64,000 nucleotides of DNA from Sitta carolinensis (taxonomy: Eukaryota > Chordata > Aves > Passeriformes > Sittidae). Below the pieces are notes generated by a model. The model was not told where the DNA came from and did not search any database. It worked only from the letters and a program-made list of their open reading frames with translations. Shown here one piece after another: positions 50,252 through 61,537 of the stretch; the stretch's first letter is position 1, and the number at the start of each line of letters is the position of its first letter. Both the position numbers and the translations under genes were made by a program. Location: assembly GCA_032173965.1 (NCBI GenBank), contig CM063283.1, positions 108,648,108-108,712,107 of the forward strand. The letters run 5' to 3'.

Positions 50252-50301
50252 TTATATCTGTATATGTTTATATAAATATATATGTGTATGTATGTATTTA
50301 C
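50252..50301. repeat. TA/TATG low-complexity repeat
   Basis: Irregular run of TATATG, ATATAA and TATG units. Simple sequence only. Confidence 0.7.
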
Positions 50302-51637
50302 TCACTTTTTTTTTAAGAAATATGGTTTTATCTGTTGTAAGAGATCAAAAATAGGTATATTTTGAAAACATCCAGATCAGGATAGCCTCATTTGTGAAAT
50401 AAATGAATCAAAGATGTCCCTTACTGGTTTTAACTTCAAGCAGGATTTTATTTTTTTGAAGACAATCCAAACCCTGCAAAACCCTTGTAACTAAAGTACT
50501 TTAATTCTTTCTGTTGTACTCATGAGAGCTTTGCTTATCCAGCACTTGCAGAGACCAGTGTGAAGATGTAAGTAACTTTGCTGGATTTTGTGTTCATTTG
50601 AAGAGTTGTAGATGTGAAGGCTCTTGTGTACTTAGACAGCTGTTTGCTGCGTGAAAGCATTAATAGCAATCTGAACAGGTGGACGTGGTTTCTCTTGTGC
50701 AGGTATCCTTTCTTACGTGGCTGTGTCTTCTCTTCAACCTCTGTGTAGCTGCACCCAGTTTTCTTCTCCATATCACCCCTGTTTCAAATCAGAATTGTAA
50801 GTTTAAAGCTGCACTTCAGGCTGTGTTTTGGGAGCACAGCTTGGTAATGTCTCTCTCGTTGTAGCCCTTGTCTTTTGCAAAGCTGGCAGCCCCGTGTGCC
50901 GTTCCTGTAGGTTTGTCTCATATCACACACGTTATCTGTGATCTGCAAATACACAACTTTGCTTGTGTTGTATAACATAACCGAGCGTTGTTCTGATATT
51001 CCATAGCAGAGGTGAAGGAGGCAAAGAAGGTTATTAGCACATACTTGCATGCAGTGAGACTTGAATTTTTCTACCTGGGAAGTTTGAGCTACTTCAGATT
51101 CTGTGTTGGAAAAACGCAGTGACTTTTTTCCATGTATTAAATCTAGTTTTTTGTTCTCTTACCTAATGCAGGAACATCTGAAAGTTCTCACGCTCTTATT
51201 ATGAAACTGTAATTCATTATGAGTTCCCATTTTAGAGCAGTTATGTCGTATTGGCTGGTTCCCTTATGCTTAAGGCTAGAACATGACTTAAGAATATGGT
51301 TAACAAAGGTTTCCTCTGCACTTGGGGATTCAGATTTTTTTGTTTAGAGTCTTCGGTAGATAGACAGGACAAAAAGTTGTTCTGTCATTATCTTGCACCC
51401 TCAAAATGTCAACTGCTACCTTTCTGATGCATTATAGTGCCCACCTGAACCCATTGGTGCATTGAGCATGTTCTGTAGATCTGGCTTCATAAAGTAATTT
51501 CAAGTGGGGTGTTGGTAACATTACAGGAGAGCTGTTAATCACTGTAGAGGATAGGAGGAAAGTAAATAAGGTCTTAAAGTAACTAGTTGTGACTTAATAT
51601 TAATCTTTTAATCTTTTTGCTTCTCTTTTGGTCTTGG

Positions 51638-51653
51638 TTTTTTTTTTTTTTTT
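51638..51653. repeat. Poly-T tract
   Basis: Run of 16 T followed by CTTTTTTCC and TTCAG. It could act as the pyrimidine tract of an unused acceptor. Confidence 0.8.
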
Positions 51654-53376
51654 CTTTTTTCCTTCAGCATTTTCTGTGTGAATTTTCTAATATTTGTTTT
51701 GTTTTATAAGAAGCCATTAGTTACTCATTTTATTTGAAAGTTGAATTCAGTCTGCTTATTATTAAGGCTTTTTGGCTGCAAGTTGTTGACGTGTTTTCAA
51801 ATAAAAATTATAATGCTGGAAATGAAAAGCACTGGAATATAGGTATGTTCCCAAGCTTGCTTTTTAAAAGAACATTATTGATACATGATTTTGGTAAAGG
51901 ATTAGTTACTGTTGCCTGTAAGAATGATTAATTGCTTCTGGGTAACTTTGTGTCAGTACAGCTCTGAAAGAGATCCATGGGTTGTGGATTTAAGATCTAG
52001 GTGTACTTTGGACGCTGTATTAGCAACTCTTTTTCATGAAGTCAGATTGAAGATGCTTTGGAAGTAATGGGTAACTATCAGGAATGTTACTGTGGGAAGC
52101 TTTTATTTGTAGAATCCTTGATCTGCTTAAAAACCCACTATGTAACCCCGTTTAGTGACTTTGTTTTTGTTACACATGTAACTGCCAACAGAAAAATGTG
52201 ATTTTCTTGCATTTAGATCTTTGCATGGACATTTCAGCAAATCCTGCTGTTTGGTAGTTAGCGTTTAGCTGTGGATTTACTCAGAAGAGGGGAATTCCAC
52301 ATTGCATCATTCCTTAGAGATGTGCTTTTTTTCAGTCTGTTTTTGAGCTGGGATATAAGACTGTGTTGAAGGCGAGACATCCTTGTTGCATGAGTTTCCT
52401 CATACCCTCTCTGTTATAAATTGCAAAAGATTTCTTTTTCTTAACAGAAGTGTTCAAATGACTGCTTCAAAGTAATGAAAAGTATGCAGAGGGAATTTCA
52501 GGGCTGTCTTTTCATTAAGCTTTCATGTAAAATACCCAAAACTCAAGTAATAGAAAATTGTCCCTAGAAGAACCTTTAAGACAAGTAGCACTTTTTTGTA
52601 ACAGTCGAATGGCAATATGGAATGGCAGAAAAAGTCATGTTCCAAATTCCATAGGGTTCAGTTCTTACATCATTTAATTGCTGCTTAACCTTTTCTTGAG
52701 CTTCAGCAGAACTAGGTGTGGGAAGAGGAAAAGGTTTGGCTTTGTGTTAGGGTGGTCTTAGCTTTAACAACATGAAATGGTGAAAGAAGGAAAAAAGGAT
52801 TGTTTAGAAATGTGTTCAGTAAGAAAAATCAGTAGTGATGTGTGTCAGTTATGATCTCTGTGTTACCAGAGAGGCTTTTTTTGTTGGAGGAGTGTCCTCA
52901 CTGACACTGTAGTGTGGGATAGTGGGGACAGGCCTGTGTTGGCTGTGGGTGTAACTTCAGCTTTCTTGTCCAGAAATAAATTTGACAGTGAGAAGAAAAG
53001 TCTCTCTTTAAATATAAGATAGGAATGAATGTTGTTGTCAAAACATACTGGCATCTTGGTAAATGAGCCTTGAGTTGTTTATAGTTTTCTGTTGTTTTAG
53101 CAATGCAGTACTTTGGTGTGTTTTTTAATAAATTTCAACCGGACAAGTCCATGAATTTGAAAGTTAAATAGAAAGATGTGTCTGTTTAACTTAATTTTTA
53201 GGTGAATAGTTTAGTGAAATACTAAAATTTTGATAAACTAGAACCTTAAACTATAGTTTAAACTGTATTTTAGACTTTGTTGATTTCTGGTTTAGAAATA
53301 GAATATTAATTGTTTGATAATTTCCAATGTTTTCTTTTAGTGTGTTTTCCTGAATCCTTTAGCGGTGAAAATTTCC

Positions 53377-53395
53377 TTTTTTTTTTTTTTTTTTT
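53377..53395. repeat. Poly-T tract
   Basis: Nineteen consecutive T within the presumed intron. No element body recognised. Confidence 0.9.
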
Positions 53396-55629
53396 AATCT
53401 TAATCACAAGCTTTAAATTGTGACATAAATCCTCTGGAGTTTGAAGATATAACTCAAACGTCTGGTTCTACAGTTTCAGGTTCCAGTTTTGCACTGCTCT
53501 CCATATGTCTTGACCTGTCTTTCAGTGTTTTATTAACCACAGTGGGACCTTGAAATCCCTAGTGCTTTTCTGTGAATGCTTATAGTGTTGTGTGTCTATA
53601 TAGACACATGTGTGCACACACTCATGCAGTGGGACTTTTTCTAGGATGATTTACTGACTTTTTTCCTTAGGTGAGGTGGTAATGTCAGATTTCTAAAGTG
53701 CTTTGCAGTTCTCGTGCTGTATTGGGATGTCTTTGTGATAGTTTTCATGATTAGGCAGGAACATAACCTGAAAATTCTTACAGTTTTTGTTCTTGGAGCA
53801 GTTCAGCCAGCTTGCTGTGGTTGACAGTTTGTTACATGTCTAGCGAAGGTGTAGCTGAAGACATGAATTCCCTTTGTGCCATTTTGGAAGCCTTTTTTTT
53901 TTTTTCCCTTTCCTTCCATGTATAGGATTGGGAAAATGAGATTTTTTTTTTTTTAATTGGATGCAGCAACCATCAGTTGAGTGATGTTCAGTGAGACAAT
54001 CAGTGAGTTCAGTAGTAGTGAAATGTTGCTGTAAGCTAATGTGTAATGCAAAAACCCCCATCAGTCCCAGCCTCTGGTTAGCAGGTGTATGACTGGAGTT
54101 ATCCACTTATCTGCACCATTCTGAGATTTTTAACTGGATAAAGGAGAGTTTGGTAATTCATCCTGTCATGAATGTTCCTATTATTTTCCATCAAGTTCCT
54201 GGTAATGGTGTGAATTTTTAGGGTAAGTTGCCTGGAGGCAGCTGGAGGAGGATAGTGGTTAGTTTAGTTGCATTGTTGGAAGGTAAGAGCCAATGTAAGA
54301 GTTTAATTTGGAGGTTCCACTGCAGTATGTTGCTTGGTCCTTAGATGGTCCTTCAGAACATCTTTTTTCTGAAGTTGGAATTGTACTGATACTCAGTGCA
54401 CTGTTTGTGTCACATTTACCCAGGTCCAAGTATCACCCCAAAGGCTGAGGTGTTGTGCAGGCTGTGGACTCTCATAGGTCTGCAGTGAGTAACTCAACAG
54501 TTGAGAGCAGAGGATCAAAATCTCGCCTGCTTCATGCTTTCAAGTATGTGCTTATGCTGTGCTACACCTGAAATACAGTTTGAGGATTTGGCAGTGTTGA
54601 TGAGTCACTGCAGTTCTTTGTTATTTATTATAAATAAATAGTAGTTCACACTTAAAATGAAGACTAACCCTTGAGTTCTACTTTCAGTTAGTCTAACAGC
54701 AAAATTTGCTTTAGATGTCAGTTTATCAGTGTGTGTCTCTTAGGTTCTAAATTGCAGTTGTCCACTAGAATTCTTTATTTCATATAATTGACATAATCAG
54801 TTTCTCTAGTGCGTTTCATCAATTTAAGTTCTTGTCTTAAAACTTCATTTCAGAAAGGGAGGGGAGGGGAGAAGACTGAGCAGCCATGTTGACATTTAAA
54901 CAGTTCAGTTGCAACACTCTTTCCTTTGATAGGAATTGTGAAGAAGTTACTTTGGAGATACATTTCTGTAGGTATAAAATCTTTGCTTCTTACCTAGGCT
55001 GCTGAAGTGTTTGTTTTCTCGGTATTTTCATGATTTTTGTGATGATCTTCTCTTAATAAGAAAATGTCAGTTAAATTTTTGTAGTTTTCCCTACTTCCCT
55101 ATTTGGTCAGATGTTAGCAATCTGCTTTCCAGAAGAGTTGTGTTGTCTCTACTGAATAGCTGATGTTCTGTTTCTCCAGAATTGGTGATGCTCGTTGTGT
55201 ACTTTGGAGACACTTTCTAGCTGTGAGTGAGTGTCTGCAGTACAGGCAGAAACTTGCCACAGGGTGCATCTAATCAGTTGAGTTTTTTCCTTGCCTTGAT
55301 GCATTTTTAAATAGGAGATTGATGTTTGAGGTGTCTTGTTCTTGCACAGGTTCTTGATAAATGGAAGTGAAAAGTTTGTTTTCTTCATATTATTTCATCA
55401 GGACATGGGGTTTGTATTTCGGAGTGGATTTCTCAACAGAACTAAAAGTTTATTTTTTAAAACGCGCCCATTATTCGTTTTTTAGTCAAATTGTCTGATG
55501 GCTTAATGAGTTACTTTAAAATTGTGTGTGGTAAAAAACAAATGATGCCAAGAGCCTTGGGGAAAAAATTACAAATCATGGTCTATATAAGCATTTTATA
55601 ATCATTTAAGTACAATTTAGAGGGATGGT

Positions 55630-56302
55630 AATGGATCCTGTGATCCAACCTGGCCTTGAACACTTCCAACAATGTGACATCCACAACTCTGGGCAACCTG
55701 TTTGAGTACTTCACCACCTTCACAGGAGAGATTTTCTTCCTGGCCCCTCATCCAAACCTACCTTCTTCCAGCTTCAAGCCATTCCTGCTTGTCCTGTCTC
55801 TATATGCCCTTGTCAGAAGTTCCTCTCCAGCTTTTTTCTAAGTCCCCTTTATGTACTGGAAGGTGCTCTAAGGTCTCCCCAGAGCCTTCTCTTCTCTGGG
55901 CTGAACAACCCCAGCTCTCTTGGCCTGTCTTTATGTCTTATGCTCTGGCCCTCTGGTCCTTTTCCTGATCTCCTCTGGAACCCCTCCAGCAGGTCCATGT
56001 CTTTCTTGTGCTTGGGACACAGCACTGTGGGTGGGATGTCACCAGAGCAGAGTAGGGGAACAGGATCCCCTCCTTTGCTCTGCTGCCCACACAACCTTAA
56101 ATGCATCCCAGGGCATGTTTGGCTTTCTGGGCTGTGAGTGCACATTGCCTGAGTCGTGTTGTGCTTCTTGTCCCCCAACACCCCCAAGTCCTTCTCCTTA
56201 AAGCTGCTCCCATTCCATCCTTCACCTGGCATGTACTTGTGGTTGGGATTGCTCTGACCCACATGTAGGACTTTGCCCTTGGTCTTGAGCTTCAGGTTCC
56301 TC
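55630..56302 (-). repeat. CR1 LINE fragment, about 670 bp
   Basis: The plus strand reads through the reverse complement of the CR1 3' region. Landmarks are GATCCAACCTGGCCTTGAACAC, TTCTTCCTGGCCCC, CTTTATGTACTGGAAGG, CTGAACAACCCCAGCTCTCT, GGTCCATGTCTTTCTTGTGC and ACATGTAGGACTTTGCCCTT. The copy covers the 3' untranslated region and the end of the ORF2 region, is broken by substitutions and indels, and encodes no intact protein. It is the longest CR1 piece in the window. Its open frames on either strand (up to 137 codons) are relics. Confidence 0.88.
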
Positions 56303-59300
56303 TAAGTTTACATAAACATGGAAAATGGGGAAATAGGAGAATGAAGCTTGTCATTAAACTGGTGTTTTCCCCACCTGCTCCCCTTAATTAGGAACTCTTC
56401 CTCCCATTGGATCCTTGACTCATTCAGTCAGATGGAATTGGATTGTCATTCAGTATTTTATCTGTGGAATTATTTCTGTAAATGCATGTGCAACATCAGT
56501 CTAAATACTGAGTAGAGGTATTCCGCTGTTGATAAGCTTGATAGGTTTTTCATGTTCTTTCCATTCTCATCCTGTATGTTACCTAAACATTAATCAAAAA
56601 CCTTGTGTTGTCTTTGTGTTATTGATGAAGAACTGAGACACAGGGGCTATAAACTTCAAACTTACCTCCTGTCATAACTTTTCAGTGGATTTTTGTTAGA
56701 TATTCAGGTGTTAAGTGTTTTGTTGGCTTAAGTTGCTGTTGTACCTCCTCACTTTTTCTCAGTTTTCTTTTTCTCTCAATACCCAGAAGAATGAGAGGAG
56801 GACAGAAAGGTTAATCCGGAAAAGGCAGGTGTGTTCTCCAGCAATGTTATTGAACAAGACATAGAATCAACTTTGGGGAGTTCTCTATAGCTGTCTTATA
56901 AGCCAGAGATTTCCCTTTGATTTCTGAAGTTCTGTTTCTTTCCTTATAAAACATCATTAATGTTCTGTGACAAATAAGGTACAGACAATTTTTTCTTCTC
57001 GGTGCCTCAGTTGATTACTGTTTACCCAGGGGACTTAGTTTGATGGAAATAAAATTACAGTGGAAACCAGATTACTCTGAAAATTCCAATTAGGTAGGAG
57101 AAAAATGACAAATTGAGCCTTTGACAAATACAGAGAGCGTGTTGTGTCTGTCTCTCTTGCAGACACAAAATTTTGTTAAATGAAAACTTGTGAAAAAGTT
57201 GTAAGATGATGACTGTCAGTGGATGTACCTGTTGTACTCAGCTATTTGTGCTCTGCCATCTCTAGTTCCATTTTTTTTACCTGAGCATCCAAGTAATGTT
57301 TGAATTTTAGTGTTTCGCTTACAGTTTCATAACTGTTTTTGGGGGTTTTTTTGTTATCAGAAGTAAAATTATTGCCGCCTGCTGTGTTTTACAACTTCTG
57401 TGTTACCTGCTGTAGCTTCATCATTAAGTTGTCTGCTTCTAGTGAGATTATTCAAAGTATTACTGCCAAATAATTTTCCTGACTCATTGTGATCTGCTGA
57501 GTGTTCCGCTGGTTTTATCATAATTTCCAGGACAGTTTGTTGCTTTCACCTTCTCAGACTTCTTGCACTTGGCATTATTTGCTGTGGCTGCTTAATATTT
57601 CTTTCATGACTGAACTTGTGCTGTTGGTGGACAGACATTCCTGGCATTTATCATCCACTAAACAGCTTTCTCTGTGTGCATTTTCCTGTGATATCCATTT
57701 TTCTTGGGAAGAATTTTGGTCCTTATGACTTTCCTGTGTTGTAAAGACTCGTTTGTGCTATAATGTATGTGAACCTTGGTTACAAATTAGTTAAATATGT
57801 GCTAATTGTAATGGTCTGTATTCTGTTTCCCTTTCCCTGCTCTTCTAGGGTGTAATTTCAGGGGAGGTTTGCAGTGATGCTGAAAGAGTTGGTACTACTC
57901 ACAGTTATGTGTTCTTCCTGTTTCTTCTGCCATTGTTAGTGTTCATATGGCATATGATGCAGCTGGAAACTAAAATGATTTTATTCCTATCCTCCAGTTA
58001 CCTTTCAGCCGGATTGGCTTCTTGATCTGGCTGGTGATGTGGTGATGCAAGGGCTAATTCCATAGTGGTGAAAAAGTGGTTAGGATGGAAGCCAGCAGGA
58101 TCACCCTCCTTCTCTTGTCACGGTGAGGACTTCCCTGATTTCAAACAGACTGAGAGTCTGCTTTACACTGAACTAAGGCTTGTCCACACGCAGAAACACA
58201 ATAAGACTTATTTTCTAAAATTTATCAGGATATAATACTTGTACTGGGGGATGAGATTGCTGTTTCACACTGAGATTCCAATAGTAGAAGCAGAATAGAT
58301 CCATGCACACACTGAAGTGGCAAAACCACCTGATTAGGGTTCTGTCACTCTCACGTGGTGCTGGTTTAAGCACTGTCCCAGACAAGAACATGTCCAGTGT
58401 TCCTGTAGTCTCTCCTGGCCTGTTGGTAGGCTCAGCTCCGAACTGGGATCTTTATGGGCTGTTCTGTGACTGAAGGGAGGGCTCTTTAGCAAGGGAGTTT
58501 ATGGGATTGGCAGTTCATGGGATTATTTCAGTGCAGGGAGAACAGCAGCAGTGTGTGTTGTGGATTTTTTTATTTTGTGTGTGGCGAGTTGTGGTTTTTT
58601 TGAATGACTTTCTGGTTTTCAGATAGCTGCAACAGAATTCTTAAACCCATCCTCAGTCCTTAGGATGTGGTAATAGTTGATTGTTTTCACCTGCATTTTT
58701 CAGTAAAGAAGGTTATGACATGCTTTTTAATTTGCTTTATGGGTGCAGGAACACTGTGTTTCTGGGACAGTGGTGTCACTTCTTGGTTCTGTGGGGGGGA
58801 GTGAACACAGTGGAAATAATTCTTCTATTTCCAACCCTGCTTTCTTCTTAGTGTACTTTCTAGGGGCTTCTTGTTCTTTTCCAACCTCCTCTGCTATTTA
58901 TCTTTTTGCATTTATATCAAACTACAGCCTTTGTTGTGTTGGCAGAAGGAACATGAAGACAGAAGACAGAACTGCTGTTCTGTTGCCACTTCTTACTTCC
59001 CTATAGAGAGGCCAAGATTTTAAGGGGGACTTGTTAACATAAGTTCTCTGGAGCAGGTAGATTGTTTTCAGGGATTTCTGGAGCATTCAGTCTGCCTAGG
59101 AAGATGGGCTTGTATGAGTTTGGTTGGAATGGAGCACGTTTAAGGCAGACAAAAGACATAAGCTATCATCTTGTAACACCTCTAGGGAGCTTGTGCAAGC
59201 TTGATTTTTCAGGCTAAGTATCTTCTGACTGAAATGGTTGTACGGCAGCAGAAAATGTCAAAATGTTTACTTGCAGTTATCTGGCATGGAGCAGTACAAA

Positions 59301-60551
59301 ATCGCCAGGCTGAGTAGGCAGTTGGTATGTTGAAACTAGCTGGAAGTTTGGCTAAGTTCGTTAAATAGTTGTGAGGATGCTTATTGAAACATGAATTTTA
59401 ATGCTGGTGTCACTTTCTTCTGTATTAGAGATATTTGAATTACAGTTGACAATAATGATGGTAGTGTTTGGGTTCTTGTGCTTAGTTTGTGCTGATTAAA
59501 AATTACATGAAAAGCAGAGTTAAAAGTAAAATTAAAGCTAGTACAGTAACAGGAATGCTTAGATATTTGAATTTAAAGCATTTAAAAATATATAGGTATT
59601 TCACAAAGTTATTTTTGTCATGATTCAAGAATGTAATGTGCTTCCAGCTTAATACCTGTGTTAAGTGCTATGCTATATCGTGCTTTAATTATTTACAATT
59701 AACCAAGTAGTAAGTTGTGTTGATTTTATATTTTATGTGAAAATTTCCATAATGTGTTGATAATGTCACGGAATATTAGGCATAATTAATTTTCTTTAGT
59801 GCAGTGTTTAACATAGTTTAGAGATGCCATTAAGATTTCCATAAGGAACATGAAAGGAGCCAGATAGGCTGAGCCTGGTTTTTGCAGGCCAGTTTTAAAC
59901 TCCACTTTTCTACCAGAATCTTTACAGTCCAGTTGCAGTATTTGCGTTGGGTTCTGCACACCACGGGGACACATCAGGTGCTGTGCCTAAGTAGGGTTTG
60001 AGAAGTAGTGCACTAGTAATGTGTAAAAATAACATTGTAGTAATATCTCTAATTTACTGGCTGAATGACTTTAGCCAACATTTCAAATATTTATAGTCCT
60101 GAGTTTTGCAAAGCTTTATATACTGTAAATAAGGGCGTGTTTTAAAGCTGCAAGTGGGACAAATCTGCAAGATGCCATTATCCTTCCCTTCAGATACTTG
60201 AGAAAGAATGAAGGTAGCAAAAGCCATTCAGCGCTTACCAGTGGCCTGGTAAAATGCATGAATCTCATCAGAAATTACTGAATCCACAATTGTTTATGTA
60301 TCTCTGGAAGAAACCAAGGCTAGGGATAGCCCTGAACATGAGTGAAGATTTGGACCTCGATATGGCTTGGTACAGTCTTCCAAGGATGGAATGTTAAAGG
60401 GTTATTTCCATTTTTTACTCTGTTCCGTAGGAGGAATTTGAGTTGTGAACAGTATTAAATGGCTCTAGTACCTCAAAGGGAGTGTTTTGACTTAAACTTT
60501 TCTAATTCCTTTTTTAGGTTTTTGTCTGCAGTTAGTATTATCTGTAATCAT
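56303..60551 (+). other. Probable first intron, middle part
   Basis: No coding exon, RNA gene or named repeat is supported. A strong acceptor-like site (TCTCTCTTGCAG at about 57,163) is followed 37 bases later by GTTGTAAGA, but the enclosed 37-base segment has no coding character. Confidence 0.4.
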
Positions 60552-60615
60552 GAGGCAGTTGGACTAGATGATCATTGAAGGTCCCATGCAGATGAACAAA
60601 ATAATTCTATTCTTA
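60552..60615 (+). repeat. CR1 LINE 3' terminus, plus orientation
   Basis: GAGGCAGTTGGACTAGATGA, ATCATTGAAGGTCCC and AATTCTATTCTT match the plus-sense 3' terminus of CR1 (...TTGGACTAGATGATCTT..., then ATTCTATG-type tail). This is the only CR1 remnant in the window in this orientation. Confidence 0.8.
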
Positions 60616-60956
60616 AATATTGCTGTAATTGGAGGAGGAGGTAGATATCTCATCATTTTAGCTTCACCAATCCTGCCTACAAAATTGTGTTTAAAAAAAA
60701 TCAGAACTTTCTTTGTGAGCCCTGCAGCAAAAGAAGAAAACAACATCCAAGGAAGTTTCAGAGGTTTATCTTCTCTTTATCCTCTGCTAGAGCTTGGGTA
60801 CAAAAGTTCTTAACAATTATGAAGGGTTTGAGCCTCACTCATAAAAAGAAGTGAGATACTCTGTGGATGTCTTTTGGAATTTGCAAGACCCATGTTCTTC
60901 TCTAGTTAACAGTAGGACCTGGCTTAGAGAGACATAGAATCTAATGCATCCTAAAA

Positions 60957-60970
60957 TAATAATAATAAAA
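60957..60970. repeat. (AAT)n microsatellite
   Basis: Four AAT units ending in A-rich sequence. Simple repeat. Confidence 0.7.
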
Positions 60971-61110
60971 AACCCTTCCTGCATAAATTGCAGAGCTGAA
61001 GTTTGGGATGTGTGCTATCAGTGGCTTCATCATTCCCCTCACAATACTTGATACAAACCCCACTGTTTTTACCAAGTTAAAGGTCTAAGCATTTGATGAT
61101 GAAAGAAGAA

Positions 61111-61537
61111 AGGAGCCTTGAACACTGCCAGGGTTGGGCATCCACAGCCTCTCTGGGCAGCGTGTTCCAGGACGCTCATCCTCAAACTAAAAAATTTCTT
61201 CCTAATATTTAATCTAAATTTCCCTTAGTTTGTGCCCATTACTCCTTTTCCTGTCACTGCCATTCCTGATGAAGAGTTGCTCTTCAGTTTCCCTCTGGCC
61301 CCCCCTTCAGACACTGGGAAGTTGCTGTGAGGTCTCTCTTGAACCTTCTCTTCTCCAGGCTGACTAGCCCCAACTTTCTCAGCCGGTCTCTGTTAGGGAG
61401 CTGCTCCACTCTCTTAACAACTTAGTGGTCTGCTCTGGACTCGCTCCAGCAGTTCCCTGTCCTTATACTGGGGACACCAGCACTGTACTCAGCACTCCCA
61501 AGTGGGGTCTCACCAGAGCAGAGTAGAGGAGGAGAAT
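61111..61537 (-). repeat. CR1 LINE fragment, about 425 bp
   Basis: The plus strand reads AGGAGCCTTGAACACTGCCA, GGGCAGCGTGTTCCAGGA, TTGTGCCCATTACTCC, CTCTTCTCCAGGCTGACTAG and CTCACCAGAGCAGAGTAGAG. This is the reverse complement of the CR1 3' portion. It lacks the extreme 3' tail and carries multiple substitutions, so it is a dead copy. It lies 0.5 kb from the oppositely oriented CR1 end at 60,552. Confidence 0.88.

Larger units (their letters stand above)
47538..55624 (+). other. Probable first intron, proximal part
   Basis: After the CpG island the DNA becomes A+T-rich and, on the plus strand, rich in T and G (for example 23 G against 3 C at 54,241-54,300), as expected of the coding strand of a transcribed intron. 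Several pyrimidine-rich acceptor-like sites ending in CAG or TAG are present, such as those at 48,914, 49,635 and 52,448, but none joins convincingly to a coding exon. No independent gene or RNA was recognised. Confidence 0.45.

Noticed and set aside
55849..56262. 137-codon minus-strand frame
   Set aside because: It lies wholly inside a degraded CR1 fragment and is a relic of that element, not a host gene.
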